Assembly (NCBI RefSeq): GCF_000423365.1
Contig: NZ_AUHV01000005.1
Coordinates: forward strand, 372,001 to 436,000
Origin: Maritalea myrionectae DSM 19524
Lineage (GTDB): Bacteria > Pseudomonadota > Alphaproteobacteria > Rhizobiales > Devosiaceae
Length of the DNA: 64,000 nucleotides
Reading direction: 5' to 3'
Shown: positions 1-7,783 of the stretch, piece after piece
Position numbering within the stretch: position 1 is the stretch's first letter
How the letters are laid out: every line of letters begins with the position of its first letter
The notes under the pieces: generated by a model
The model's input: only the letters and a program-made list of their open reading frames with translations
Databases searched by the model: none
What the model was told of the DNA's origin: nothing
Translations under genes and position numbers: made by a program

Positions 1-1
1 G

Positions 2-385
2 GAATTTGTGGCAGATCGGGTTGCCCTGATTGGAGATGCGGCACATGTGGTGCATCCGATTGCCGGGCAGGGGATGAATCTGGGCTTAAAAGATGTGGCG
101 GCGCTCGCTGAAGTTCTGGTTGAAGCTGTGCGCCACGGCCAGGATTTGGGCTCGGTAGAGGTGCTCGAGCGCTATCAGCGCTTGCGCCGTTTTGATACGG
201 GACTTATGGCCTTGGCCACAGATGCGCTCAATGTGCTGTTTTCTAATGACCAGCCTGTGGTGCGCGTTGCGCGCGATGTAGGGCTGGGGCTTGTGGACCG
301 CGCGCCATTTTTAAAGAATGCCTTTATTGGCCATGCGGCTGCAGCAAATGATGAATTGCGCTTGCTCAAAGGTTTGCCGCTTTAG
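2..385 (+). CDS. FAD-dependent aromatic monooxygenase, UbiH/UbiF/VisC family (C-terminal part)
   Basis: The reading frame is open from the left edge of the window to a TAG stop, so only the last 127 residues or so are seen. The visible part starts at the second FAD-contacting motif, GDAAHVVHPIAGQGMNLG, followed by KDVAAL, which is typical of ubiquinone-biosynthesis hydroxylases of the UbiH/UbiF/Coq6 type. The family hydroxylates the polyprenyl-phenol ring at the membrane using FAD and O2. The NAD(P)H and N-terminal FAD domains lie outside the window, so the exact ring position cannot be assigned. It converges on the Trm112 gene with about 50 bases between. Confidence 0.85.
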   Translation, partial: EFVADRVALIGDAAHVVHPIAGQGMNLGLKDVAALAEVLVEAVRHGQDLGSVEVLERYQRLRRFDTGLMALATDALNVLFSNDQPVVRVARDVGLGLVDRAPFLKNAFIGHAAAANDELRLLKGLPL

Positions 386-437
386 TGGGATCAGCCTGGG
401 GGCGAGGTACAGCGGACAGGATTGAGATCAAATAGGA

Positions 438-632
438 TTAGCACAACTCGTCCTCTTTGAGGTGGCGGGCGCCATCGAGCACCATGAGGGGAACGCCCTT
501 TTCGATGGGAAAGGCCAGCCGCGCGGCGTGCGACACCAATTCTTTCCCATCTGCTGAAAGTTCCAACCGCGTTTTCGTAAACGGGCAGACCAGCATTTCC
601 AGCATTTTGGGATCGATATTGTGATTTTCCAT
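438..632 (-). CDS. Trm112-family small protein (YcaR/COG2835 type)
   Basis: A 64-residue protein with the family pattern LVCPFTKTRLEL near the N-terminus and VPLMVLDGARHL near the C-terminus. Bacterial members are small beta-rich proteins related to eukaryotic Trm112, which activates methyltransferases. The bacterial partner is not established for this copy. Only one Cys remains in the CPxTK motif and one at the very C-terminus, so zinc binding is doubtful. Its ATG overlaps the stop of the upstream LON-domain gene in a TAATG junction, so the two are probably translationally coupled. Confidence 0.8.
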   Translation of the reverse strand: MENHNIDPKMLEMLVCPFTKTRLELSADGKELVSHAARLAFPIEKGVPLMVLDGARHLKEDELC

Positions 633-1258
633 TATTGCATCGTTTGGGTTGGGTCGCTGCGGGACATTTCAACCTCGGCCAAAGCCATCAACATTTCCGC
701 GCGTTCTTTTAGCGTTGCGGCTTCGAGCAAGGCTTGACGTTCGCGCGGCTGATATGGACTGGCCATCACACAGCTATTGACCAAATCTTCTGTGTCCGTG
801 TCTTTAATTTCAGACCAATCGAGCTCAAATTCCGCAAACTTGGCGTAATTTTTCAAAACCTTTTCGAACCGCTTTCGGTCAAGCTCGCTTAAATCTTCTG
901 GCATTTCCAAGTCGTCGCTAAAGCTTTTATAGTTGACATCGGCCACACGGTAGGGCACATCGCTCAGATCTTCGATCTCTTGCACCAAGTTAAAGCGCGA
1001 AATGCCTGTCAGTCCGATCATATACCGATTTTGTGGCAGTTCCTCGAAATGGCTGATGCGCCCCAAGGTGCCCACAGCGGACAGGGCATCCTTATCGTCG
1101 AGCGCGGGCTGGATCACACCAATATGCCGATCTGCTTTCAAGGCAGCGTCCACCATGGCCACATAGCGCGGCTCAAAGATGTGCAATGGCAGCACCGCAC
1201 GCGGGAACAGCAATAACCCCTCTAACGGAAATATCGGTATGGGAGAGGGTAGCGGCAT
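632..1258 (-). CDS. LON substrate-binding domain protein (COG2802)
   Basis: A 208-residue protein starting MPLPSPIPIFPLEGLLLFPRA and containing PLHIFEPRYVAMV, the hallmark of the N-terminal substrate-recognition domain of Lon protease. No ATPase or protease domain follows, so it is a stand-alone LON-domain protein of unknown cellular role. The start at 1258 is preferred because it fits the family N-terminus; a longer frame reaching into the upstream gene is unlikely. It sits 11 bases after the CnoX-like gene and overlaps the Trm112 gene, giving a three-gene operon. The shared context with a thioredoxin-TPR co-chaperone suggests a role in protein quality control, which is inference. Confidence 0.85.
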   Translation of the reverse strand: MPLPSPIPIFPLEGLLLFPRAVLPLHIFEPRYVAMVDAALKADRHIGVIQPALDDKDALSAVGTLGRISHFEELPQNRYMIGLTGISRFNLVQEIEDLSDVPYRVADVNYKSFSDDLEMPEDLSELDRKRFEKVLKNYAKFAEFELDWSEIKDTDTEDLVNSCVMASPYQPRERQALLEAATLKERAEMLMALAEVEMSRSDPTQTMQ

Positions 1259-1269
1259 AGATTTTGATC

Positions 1270-2211
1270 CTAACTGAACAACAGGCCGGACAACATCCGA
1301 CGGGCTTTGGCGGTGTCTGGGTCCGCAGGGCCCCACGCATCAAACAGTTCGAGCAGTTTGGTGCGCGCACCATCATCATTCCACTCGCGATCCGTTTTGA
1401 TGATGTGCATGAGCATTTCTGCCGCCTTCAATTTTTCACCTTGTGCATTATAGGCCAATGCAAGGTCGAAACGTAATTGATGGTTTTCCGGATCATTGGC
1501 CAGCTCGGCTTCCAGCTTGGCCGTATCGCCCAGATTGGCGGCTTCTTCGTCGAGCTTAAAGGCCGCTTCCAGGCTTTTGTAGGACGCGCTTTGTTGTCCC
1601 TCTTCGGAGACTTTGGCCATGGTTTCTCGTGCATTGTCGTCATTGCCCATTTTGTGGTGAATGGTGGCAATGCCGATAATCGCTGCATCATTTTGTGGAT
1701 CAAACTGCAGGATTTGCGAATAGATTTGTGAGGCGGTGCCAAAATCTTCCGCATCGAGTGCGCCCTGGGCCTGTTCCAACGCCGCTTCGATCTGGGCGGC
1801 GGGGTCGTTTGGATTTTGTGGGGCTTGCGAGGTGATCTTATCGATGAAGGCCTTGATTTCACTTTCGGGCACAGCGCCCATAAAGCCATCAATTGGTTGG
1901 CCGCCAACAAAGGCGATTACGGCTGGAATGGATTGGATGCCCAATTGGCCGGCGATGGCTTGGTTTTGGTCGATATCAATTTTGACCAGTTTCACCTTAC
2001 CGCCAGCTTCGGTGACCGCTTTTTCGATCATCGGGCCCAATTGTTTACATGGTCCACACCAAGGCGCCCAAAAATCCACCAATATGGGGGTGGTTTTTGA
2101 AGCTTCCATCACGTCTTTTGCAAAATTTGCTGTGTCTGAATCTTTAATCAGATCATTTGGCGTGGCTTGACCATTTTGTGGGGTCAGATTGGCCTGCATT
2201 GAGAATTCCAT
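1270..2211 (-). CDS. cnoX: Thioredoxin-TPR co-chaperone, CnoX/YbbN-like
   Basis: A 313-residue protein with a thioredoxin domain at about residues 25-130 (active site WAPWCGPCKQ, cis-proline SIPAV), a linker rich in Gln, Asn and Pro, and a C-terminal TPR region of roughly 170 residues. E. coli CnoX (YbbN) has the same order and protects proteins from over-oxidation while handing clients to DnaK/GroEL. Here the complete CGPC pair suggests real redox activity, unlike the degenerate site of the E. coli protein. It is the first gene of a minus-strand operon with the LON-domain and Trm112 genes. No signal peptide is visible, so it is cytoplasmic. Confidence 0.9.
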   Translation of the reverse strand: MEFSMQANLTPQNGQATPNDLIKDSDTANFAKDVMEASKTTPILVDFWAPWCGPCKQLGPMIEKAVTEAGGKVKLVKIDIDQNQAIAGQLGIQSIPAVIAFVGGQPIDGFMGAVPESEIKAFIDKITSQAPQNPNDPAAQIEAALEQAQGALDAEDFGTASQIYSQILQFDPQNDAAIIGIATIHHKMGNDDNARETMAKVSEEGQQSASYKSLEAAFKLDEEAANLGDTAKLEAELANDPENHQLRFDLALAYNAQGEKLKAAEMLMHIIKTDREWNDDGARTKLLELFDAWGPADPDTAKARRMLSGLLFS

Positions 2212-2372
2212 AAAACACCTGATGGGTTGGTCGCGATTGAGATGAATGTGGCGCGGGCGATTCTGAAAAACAAGAGAAAAGCGCTAAATACCGCCCGGGA
2301 AGCCGCAAAATTCATCAGCGAAATTTAACGTTAGATCAGCGGATAACATAAAAGTTTCACAGATGCCAATTT

Positions 2373-2401
2373 TTGACTTGCAATTGCGTTCCTCATTAGG
2401 C
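2373..2401 (+). promoter_or_regulatory. Candidate sigma-70 promoter for tRNA-Gly
   Basis: TTGACT at 2373-2378 is a near-consensus -35 element. At 17 bases spacing the -10 is a poor TTAGGC, so the promoter assignment is tentative. It lies about 45 bases before the tRNA. Confidence 0.3.
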
Positions 2402-2443
2402 ATATAAGCGCCGAACGTTGATCGCAGGATCATTGTTCCGGAG

Positions 2444-2518
2444 GCGGGCGTAGCTCAGGGGTAGAGCACAACCTTGCCAAGGTTGGGGTCGTGAGTTCGA
2501 ATCTCATCGCCCGCTCCA
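2444..2518 (+). tRNA. tRNA-Gly (anticodon GCC)
   Basis: A complete cloverleaf can be drawn: acceptor stem GCGGGCG pairs with CGCCCGC, the D arm has AGCTCAGGGGTAGAGC, the anticodon loop is CTTGCCAAG with GCC in the anticodon position, and the T arm is GTGAGTTCGAATCTCAT. The 3' CCA is encoded at 2516-2518. No integrase or direct repeat lies beside it, so there is no sign it has served as an attachment site. Confidence 0.97.
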
Positions 2519-2550
2519 AATATTCGGCAATTACCCCAGCCGAAAAAAAT

Positions 2551-2577
2551 AAAGCGCCACTAGGGCGCTTTTTTTAT
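2551..2577 (+). terminator. Rho-independent terminator after tRNA-Gly
   Basis: AAAGCGCC and GGCGCTTT form an 8-bp stem with loop ACTAG, followed by a run of T. It ends the tRNA transcript. Because the stem also carries a 5' A-run it could work for the minus-strand DUF2783 operon from the other side. Confidence 0.85.
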
Positions 2578-2612
2578 GTCTTGTTTCATGTGTTGGCGAA
2601 GATGTCGTTTTG

Positions 2613-2810
2613 CTAGTCTTTGGCCTTTGCTGCGTCGAGTGCATCGGCAAGGACATTGCGATCGCCAATATGGTTGGCGAGAATCAGCAATAGCCTTGCA
2701 TTGAACGCGTCGCTTTCATCTTTGCTCAGCCCTTCATGTGCCGCCAACAGGTCAGCGTAGAAATCGTCTGCATTGGGGATGTTTGGGCTTAGGTTCAGTG
2801 TGCTGCTCAT
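2613..2810 (-). CDS. DUF2783 family small protein
   Basis: A 65-residue soluble protein (MSSTLNLSPN...) ending in a helix with the pattern LLILANHIGDRNVLADALDAA, as in DUF2783. The family is usually encoded next to MhpA-like FAD monooxygenases, as here, but its function is not known. ATG at 2810 is chosen because a GAGGGAG ribosome site stands the right distance ahead. An in-frame TTG lies 15 bases upstream. It is the last gene of a trio with the monooxygenase and the metallo-hydrolase-fold protein, with an 11-base gap from the monooxygenase stop. Confidence 0.8.
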   Translation of the reverse strand: MSSTLNLSPNIPNADDFYADLLAAHEGLSKDESDAFNARLLLILANHIGDRNVLADALDAAKAKD

Positions 2811-2821
2811 TTTGGTCTCCC

Positions 2822-4435
2822 TCAAACTGATTTGCCGATGGCACGGCGCACAGCGTTCGCAAAGTAATCTTTATCGAACTGTTGATGACGGGCGGCCACA
2901 TGTTGGTCCGGCCGGATCAAATAGACGGCGCCGCTTTCCATGCCCAAATAGCGGGCAGCCAGCGCGTCGCTTTCCATATCGGCGCTGGATAGGGCCAAAT
3001 GCTTGATCTTTATGCCATCAACCTCGAAATCATCGGGGGCTTCAGCATCAATGCTCAACAGGGTGAACGCGTCGCCCAGTTGGTTGAGCAAATATCCATC
3101 GCCCACCGGGGCATCGGGACAAGGAGAGCCGGGGCGGGTACGTGCAGGACCGTCCAGCATATCCTGAGAGTTAAGTTGGGACTGATCGTAGGTGCAGGGC
3201 ACTGACAGGCGACCCGAATTCACCAGCGGACGGGCAAATTCATAATGCTCGGACAAATCCAGCACCGCATCGCGCAGCAAGCGTGACATTTCAGATTTCG
3301 GGGTGATGAAATCGGTAGAGCGGGATGAATTCAGAATATTCTCATCCGCGCCATAAATCCGCTCATCATCATAGCTGTCCAAGAGGCTTTCCGGCGCCTT
3401 GCCTTCCATCACCAGTTTCAACTTCCAGCACAGATTATCAGTATCTTGCAGGCCTGAATTGGCCCCGCGGGCGCCGAAGGGCGAGACCTGATGGGCCGAA
3501 TCGCCGGCAAACAGCACGCGGCCGTGGCGGAACTTTTCCATGCGGCGACATTGGAAGGTGTAGATTGAGACCCATTCCAATTCAAATTGCACATCATCGC
3601 CCAACATAGCTTTCAGGCGCGGGATGACATTTTCCGGCTTCTTTTCTTCTTCTTTGTTGATGTCCCACCCCAATTGCAGATCAATGCGCCACACACCATC
3701 TGGTTGTTTGTGCAGCAGTGCAGATTGGCCTTTATTGAATGGGGGATCGAACCAGAACCAGCGTTCAGTTGGAAAATCGGCATCCATGATCACGTCGGCG
3801 ATCAGGAAATTGTCCTCAAAGACGCGACCCACAAAATCGAGCCCCAACATTTGTCGGGCTGGAGAGGCAGCGCCATCGCAAGCGATCACCCAATCGGCTT
3901 GCAGCTGGTAAGGGCCGTCAGGTGTGCCAATGGTGAGGTCCACATGGTCGGCATGAGGTGTCATTTCGATCACCTTATTGCCGCCGCGAATTTCGATGGG
4001 TGCGCCCTGCTGCTCAAGTTCACGGGCGCGATTGACCAAATATTCTTCGAAATAATATTGCTGCAGATTGATAAAGGCTGGGTACTTATGGCCCTTCTCG
4101 GGGAGCAGGTTAAAATCATAGACTTGGCGCTCGTCAAAGAACACTTTGCCCAAATTCCATACCACACCTTTATCCACCATCGGATCGCCGCAGCCCAAGC
4201 GGTCGAGAATTTCTAAGGGGCGTTTGGCAAAGCAAATGGCGCGGGAACCAAAGCTGACCTTATCATTGTCATCAACGATGACGGCTTCAATGCCCTGTTG
4301 CGCCAAATCGATGGCGGCCGCCAGCCCAATAGGGCCAGCGCCAATGATCACCACTTTGCGCCGCACGGGTGGTTGCGCAGACTGATCAGCATGCCGCACA
4401 TAAGGATAGAGCGGCGTTTCAAAAATCTTGGTCAT
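2822..4435 (-). CDS. FAD-dependent aromatic hydroxylase, MhpA/PheA-like
   Basis: A 537-residue flavoprotein monooxygenase. The dinucleotide fold is at about residues 25-55 (VVIIGAGPIGLAAAI, ending in an acidic VDDND), DG for the middle motif is in VIACDGAASPAR, and the second FAD motif is LFAGDSAHQVSPFGARGANSG. After this comes the thioredoxin-like C-terminal domain common in 3-(3-hydroxyphenyl)propionate hydroxylases. These enzymes hydroxylate a phenolic ring with NAD(P)H and O2. The substrate cannot be read from sequence. ATG at 4435 follows GGGGGGAG; an earlier TTG is disfavoured. It lies between the MBL-fold gene and DUF2783 gene, so all three likely form one pathway or relay. Confidence 0.85.
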   Translation of the reverse strand: MTKIFETPLYPYVRHADQSAQPPVRRKVVIIGAGPIGLAAAIDLAQQGIEAVIVDDNDKVSFGSRAICFAKRPLEILDRLGCGDPMVDKGVVWNLGKVFFDERQVYDFNLLPEKGHKYPAFINLQQYYFEEYLVNRARELEQQGAPIEIRGGNKVIEMTPHADHVDLTIGTPDGPYQLQADWVIACDGAASPARQMLGLDFVGRVFEDNFLIADVIMDADFPTERWFWFDPPFNKGQSALLHKQPDGVWRIDLQLGWDINKEEEKKPENVIPRLKAMLGDDVQFELEWVSIYTFQCRRMEKFRHGRVLFAGDSAHQVSPFGARGANSGLQDTDNLCWKLKLVMEGKAPESLLDSYDDERIYGADENILNSSRSTDFITPKSEMSRLLRDAVLDLSEHYEFARPLVNSGRLSVPCTYDQSQLNSQDMLDGPARTRPGSPCPDAPVGDGYLLNQLGDAFTLLSIDAEAPDDFEVDGIKIKHLALSSADMESDALAARYLGMESGAVYLIRPDQHVAARHQQFDKDYFANAVRRAIGKSV

Positions 4436-4459
4436 TTGGTCTCCCCCCAAATTTGTGGC

Positions 4460-5410
4460 TTAGCCTTGCAAAGCTTCCCACATTTCCATGTCGCGTTCGG
4501 CGGTCCAGATGCGTGGTGTGTCGAGGCCGCGGGCTTCGTCATAGGCGCGGGCCACGTTGAACGGCAGGCAATGCTCATAAATGGCATAGTCCGCAAATTT
4601 TGGATCGCACTCGGCGCGCACTGCATCCCATGCTTCTTTTAGGCTGCCGCCACGAGCCGCAATTTTTTGCACCGGCTTATAGGTTGAAGCGACAAAATCA
4701 CGAGTGTTTTCAATGGCGGCATTGACCATTTTTTCGCCCACCAATGCATCACCACGGCCTGGGGCAATGGCGTCGACATTATAGGCTTTGATCGCATCAA
4801 GCGTTGGCCCCCAATCGGCAAAATGGCCGTCGCCGCAATAGCAAGCGGAGTGATATTCCACGATGTCACCGGTAAACATAACATTTTGGTCCGGCACATA
4901 AATTACCGCGTCACCTGCCGTGTGGGCGCGGCCCAAATGCATGATCTCAACTTTGCGATTGCCGAGATAAACGGTCATTTTGTCGTTAAAGGTGGTTGTG
5001 GGCCAAGTGAGGCCGGGAATGCTTTCGTGGCCTTCAAATAGACGTGGGAAGCGTTGGAACTCGCTGTCCCAATCCTCTTGACCCCGCTCAACCACCATGG
5101 AGCGGGCTTTGTCCGACATGATGATTTGTTGCGCACCATAGGCCGAGGCGCCGAGCACACGTACGGCGTGATAGTGGGTGAGCACCACATGCGAGATGGG
5201 CTTATCGGTAACTGTGCGCACGCACTCAATCACTTTATTGGCCAAGCGCGGCGTTGCCTGCGCTTCGATGATCATGACTGACTCATCGCCAATGATCACA
5301 CCGGAGTTTGGGTCGCCTTCTGCGGTGAAGGCATAAAGACCGTCGCCTACTTCGGTAAAGGAGATTTTCTTTTCAGTTGTGTCCCCTTGGGAAGCGAATG
5401 CTTTGGCCAT
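4460..5410 (-). CDS. Metallo-beta-lactamase-fold protein with altered metal motif
   Basis: A 316-residue MBL-fold protein. The usual HxHxDH motif reads HYHAVR (His79 and His81 kept, Asp and third His lost). The GxHTxGD-type histidine is present as RAHTAGD (His163), the bridging aspartate as FTGD (Asp182), but the last PGHG histidine is PGRG (about 217-220). One of the two metal sites therefore seems to be missing, so ordinary hydrolase activity is uncertain. It heads the operon with an FAD monooxygenase and DUF2783 protein. ATG at 5410 follows AAAGGAG. A 30-residue upstream extension to 5500 is open but lacks family character. No signal peptide is seen. Confidence 0.85.
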   Translation of the reverse strand: MAKAFASQGDTTEKKISFTEVGDGLYAFTAEGDPNSGVIIGDESVMIIEAQATPRLANKVIECVRTVTDKPISHVVLTHYHAVRVLGASAYGAQQIIMSDKARSMVVERGQEDWDSEFQRFPRLFEGHESIPGLTWPTTTFNDKMTVYLGNRKVEIMHLGRAHTAGDAVIYVPDQNVMFTGDIVEYHSACYCGDGHFADWGPTLDAIKAYNVDAIAPGRGDALVGEKMVNAAIENTRDFVASTYKPVQKIAARGGSLKEAWDAVRAECDPKFADYAIYEHCLPFNVARAYDEARGLDTPRIWTAERDMEMWEALQG

Positions 5411-5439
5411 TATATACTCCTTTGAACTGGCTGGTTGCG

Positions 5440-5456
5440 ACGTGCCTGACGCACGT
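5440..5456. promoter_or_regulatory. Inverted repeat upstream of the MBL-fold operon
   Basis: ACGTGC and GCACGT are perfect 6-bp arms around CTGAC, 30 bases before the MBL-fold start codon. The position fits an operator or a 5' leader hairpin. The binding protein is unknown. The rest of the 5411-5640 gap shows no gene. Confidence 0.4.
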
Positions 5457-5640
5457 TTGTGCATCCATAAATAGCATGCAGGGATGGTATGAGAAACCAT
5501 ATGCTTATCGCGTTAAGCGTTAATAGTTGTTTTTGTAACTAACAAGGTGCCTTGCCGTCAATGCCGTACGCTCAAGGGCAAAATTTCTTATTGGCGGCGG
5601 CGGGCCGAACCTTGACGCATTTGTGAATCGCGTGGCTGCT

Positions 5641-6072
5641 CTAGTCGAGGCGAGATTTTCGCGGGGCGAGCAATATATTGGTTTCGGTGAGGCTAACGCC
5701 TTCGATCAGGCGGATGCGGCGGAGCACGTCGTCGAACTCAATCAGATCTTCGGTTTCCAGTTGGGCAATGATGTCCCATTTGCCGTTTGTCGTGTGCAAG
5801 GTGCGCACTTGCGGCAGTCCGAGCATGGTTTTGATCACGGCTTCAGCGGACCGGCCTTCAATTTCAACCAAGGTGATGGCGTGAATGCTTTTGTCATCGC
5901 GCGGCGAGCCGGTGATGATGGTGAAGCCTTTGATGACGCCATTTTTCGTTAAGCGATCTATGCGCGCCTTGATGGTGGCGCGGGACACATTGAGTGTCTG
6001 GGCCAAACTGGCCACGGGGGTGCGGGCGTCATGGCGCAAAAGGGCAATTAGGCGGGTGTCGAGCTCATCCAT
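5641..6072 (-). CDS. Lrp/AsnC family transcriptional regulator
   Basis: A 143-residue protein starting MDELDTRLIALLRHDARTPV, with the helix-turn-helix at about residues 20-45 (VASLAQTLNVSRATIKARIDRL) and the RAM ligand-binding domain after residue 60. Proteins of this class bind DNA as octamers and sense amino acids. It is divergent from arginase with 150 bases between, so it probably controls arginase and itself in response to arginine or ornithine. The ligand is an inference from position. Confidence 0.9.
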   Translation of the reverse strand: MDELDTRLIALLRHDARTPVASLAQTLNVSRATIKARIDRLTKNGVIKGFTIITGSPRDDKSIHAITLVEIEGRSAEAVIKTMLGLPQVRTLHTTNGKWDIIAQLETEDLIEFDDVLRRIRLIEGVSLTETNILLAPRKSRLD

Positions 6073-6102
6073 TGAACAAAATGCACATTAATTGGTTTCG
6101 AT

Positions 6103-6121
6103 TTGCGAAAGCCTATCGCAA
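6103..6121. promoter_or_regulatory. Candidate Lrp-type operator between regulator and arginase
   Basis: TTGCG at 6103-6107 and CGCAA at 6117-6121 form an inverted repeat in the intergenic region. TGCACAT occurs on both sides of it, at about 6082 and 6125. This is a plausible binding region for the adjacent Lrp protein, but Lrp sites are loosely defined. Confidence 0.35.
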
Positions 6122-6222
6122 TTTTGCACATATATCTATCTTTTCGTTGATCATCGGCGGCGGCATACTGCGCAAAACGCCGAAAAATGGCGAGAGCTAG
6201 GGTAAAATTTTAGGATCATAGT

Positions 6223-7149
6223 ATGGCAAAACGCTCAATTGCATTGATTGGGGCGCCAGTTGACGGTGGCGCGGGCATGTCTGGCTGCATTATGGGGCCA
6301 GCGGCCCTACGGGTCGCCAATATTGGTGGCGCGCTTAGTGATCTGGGCTTTGCTGTCGAAGATTGGGGCGATGTGACGCCCGAACAGGTTAGTTTGAGCC
6401 TTGGTGGCCAAACTCACCATGAAAATGAAGTGGCTGGGTTTGCCCGGGCGCTTTATAAAAATGGCGTTGATGCCTTTTCCAAAGGCATGTTGCCGATATT
6501 CCTTGGCGGGGATCATTCCTTGTCTATGGGGACGGTGACCGCAGCGGCGCGCCATGCGGCGGCAATGGGCAAGACATTGCATGTCTTGTGGCTCGATGCG
6601 CACCCTGATTTCAACCGTCCGGATACCTCGCATTCGGGTAATATGCACGGCATGTCAGCGGCCTTCTTTTGTGGTGAGCCTGGATTTGACGGCATTTTAG
6701 AGCAACCGATTGATCCGGTGGATCCGCGACATTTTCATGTGTTTGGTGTGCGTTCTATTGACCAAAAAGAAGGTGAATTGCTGCGCGAACGCGGTGTCGA
6801 CGTGATGGATATGCGTCATATCGACGAGAGGGGGGTCGCCAGCCTGATCCGGTCAGTGCTTGAAGCGGTGAAGCGCGATGATGCGATGTTGCATGTAAGT
6901 TTGGATGTGGACTTCCTCGATCCGGCCTGTGCACCGGGCGTCGGCACCACCGTGCCGGGCGGCGCGACCTATCGCGAAGCCCATTTGGCCATGGAGATGA
7001 TTTGCGACAGCGGTTTGATGACTTCACTCGATCTCGTGGAGCTCAACCCTTATCTGGATGAGCGCGGAAAAAGCACACGCATGTTGGTCAATTTGACCGA
7101 GAGCGGCTTTGGGCGTCGTGTCTTCGATCGGCCCACCACGGCTTATTAG
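6223..7149 (+). CDS. rocF: Arginase
   Basis: A 308-residue ureohydrolase with all three manganese motifs: GGDHS at 95-99, DAHPDFN starting at Asp125, and DVDFLDP at 228-234. SHSGNMHGM supplies the loop that binds the guanidinium substrate. It converts arginine to ornithine and urea in the cytoplasm. The length matches Bacillus-type arginase. Ornithine produced here could reach proline or pyrroline-5-carboxylate and then PutA, encoded 600 bases downstream, though no ornithine cyclodeaminase or aminotransferase is in the window. An agmatinase-like paralog is possible but DAHPDFN and overall layout favour arginase. Confidence 0.88.
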   Translation: MAKRSIALIGAPVDGGAGMSGCIMGPAALRVANIGGALSDLGFAVEDWGDVTPEQVSLSLGGQTHHENEVAGFARALYKNGVDAFSKGMLPIFLGGDHSLSMGTVTAAARHAAAMGKTLHVLWLDAHPDFNRPDTSHSGNMHGMSAAFFCGEPGFDGILEQPIDPVDPRHFHVFGVRSIDQKEGELLRERGVDVMDMRHIDERGVASLIRSVLEAVKRDDAMLHVSLDVDFLDPACAPGVGTTVPGGATYREAHLAMEMICDSGLMTSLDLVELNPYLDERGKSTRMLVNLTESGFGRRVFDRPTTAY

Positions 7150-7196
7150 AATTGTTGCACCGGTAAAGTCATTTAAACCGGTACGTGGGGTGCCGC

Positions 7197-7634
7197 CTAA
7201 ATGTCTTTCACCGTCTCCATCGCCACAAAGGTGGAGGTTTGTGCAACATGGGGGAGGGCTGAAATGACCTCCCCCAATATCCGCCTATAGGCTGAAATGT
7301 CCTTGGTACGCACTTTCAATAAATAATCGAAGCTGGCCGCAATCATGTGGCATTGTTCAATTTCCGGCGTCGCTCGCACGGCATCATTAAAACTATCAAG
7401 CGCTTTGGCGCGGGTGTCCGAAAGGGTTACCTGCACAAAGGCGATATGGCCGTTGCCCAATTTTTCATGATTGACCCTTGTGTGATAGCCTAAAATAATG
7501 CGGTCTCGCTCTAGCTTTTTGACGCGCATTTGCGTTGGCGTTTTTGACAGGCCGATTTTGTCGGCCAAATTGGCCATGGACATACGGGCATTTTTGGCCA
7601 GCGCGTTGATGATTTTATGATCGATGGAGTCCAT
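7197..7634 (-). CDS. putR: Lrp/AsnC regulator of proline catabolism, PutR-like
   Basis: A 145-residue Lrp-family protein: HTH at about residues 18-42 (MANLADKIGLSKTPTQMRVKKL), RAM domain after residue 65. It is divergent from putA with 149 bases between the starts. In Rhodobacter and Agrobacterium the divergent PutR activates putA in the presence of proline, and PutA there lacks its own DNA-binding domain, as it does here. That makes the assignment strong by context. The intergenic stretch is AT-rich, as expected for an Lrp-activated promoter. Confidence 0.88.
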   Translation of the reverse strand: MDSIDHKIINALAKNARMSMANLADKIGLSKTPTQMRVKKLERDRIILGYHTRVNHEKLGNGHIAFVQVTLSDTRAKALDSFNDAVRATPEIEQCHMIAASFDYLLKVRTKDISAYRRILGEVISALPHVAQTSTFVAMETVKDI

Positions 7635-7783
7635 TTGATCTGCCTTGGCGAGATATGCATGCTAAAAGTAGCTCTTTCTATCATGTTTATAGTTTTTTGT
7701 ACTGAATAATTTATCTCTATAGATCAATGATCTTTTACGTATCGGATAGACTGGGCAAAACAAGCAAGGTTCTGGGAGGTCAC

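Noticed and set aside
2444-2518. tRNA-Gly as an integration site of a mobile element
   Set aside because: No integrase, no repeated tRNA 3' end within the window and ordinary genes on both sides.
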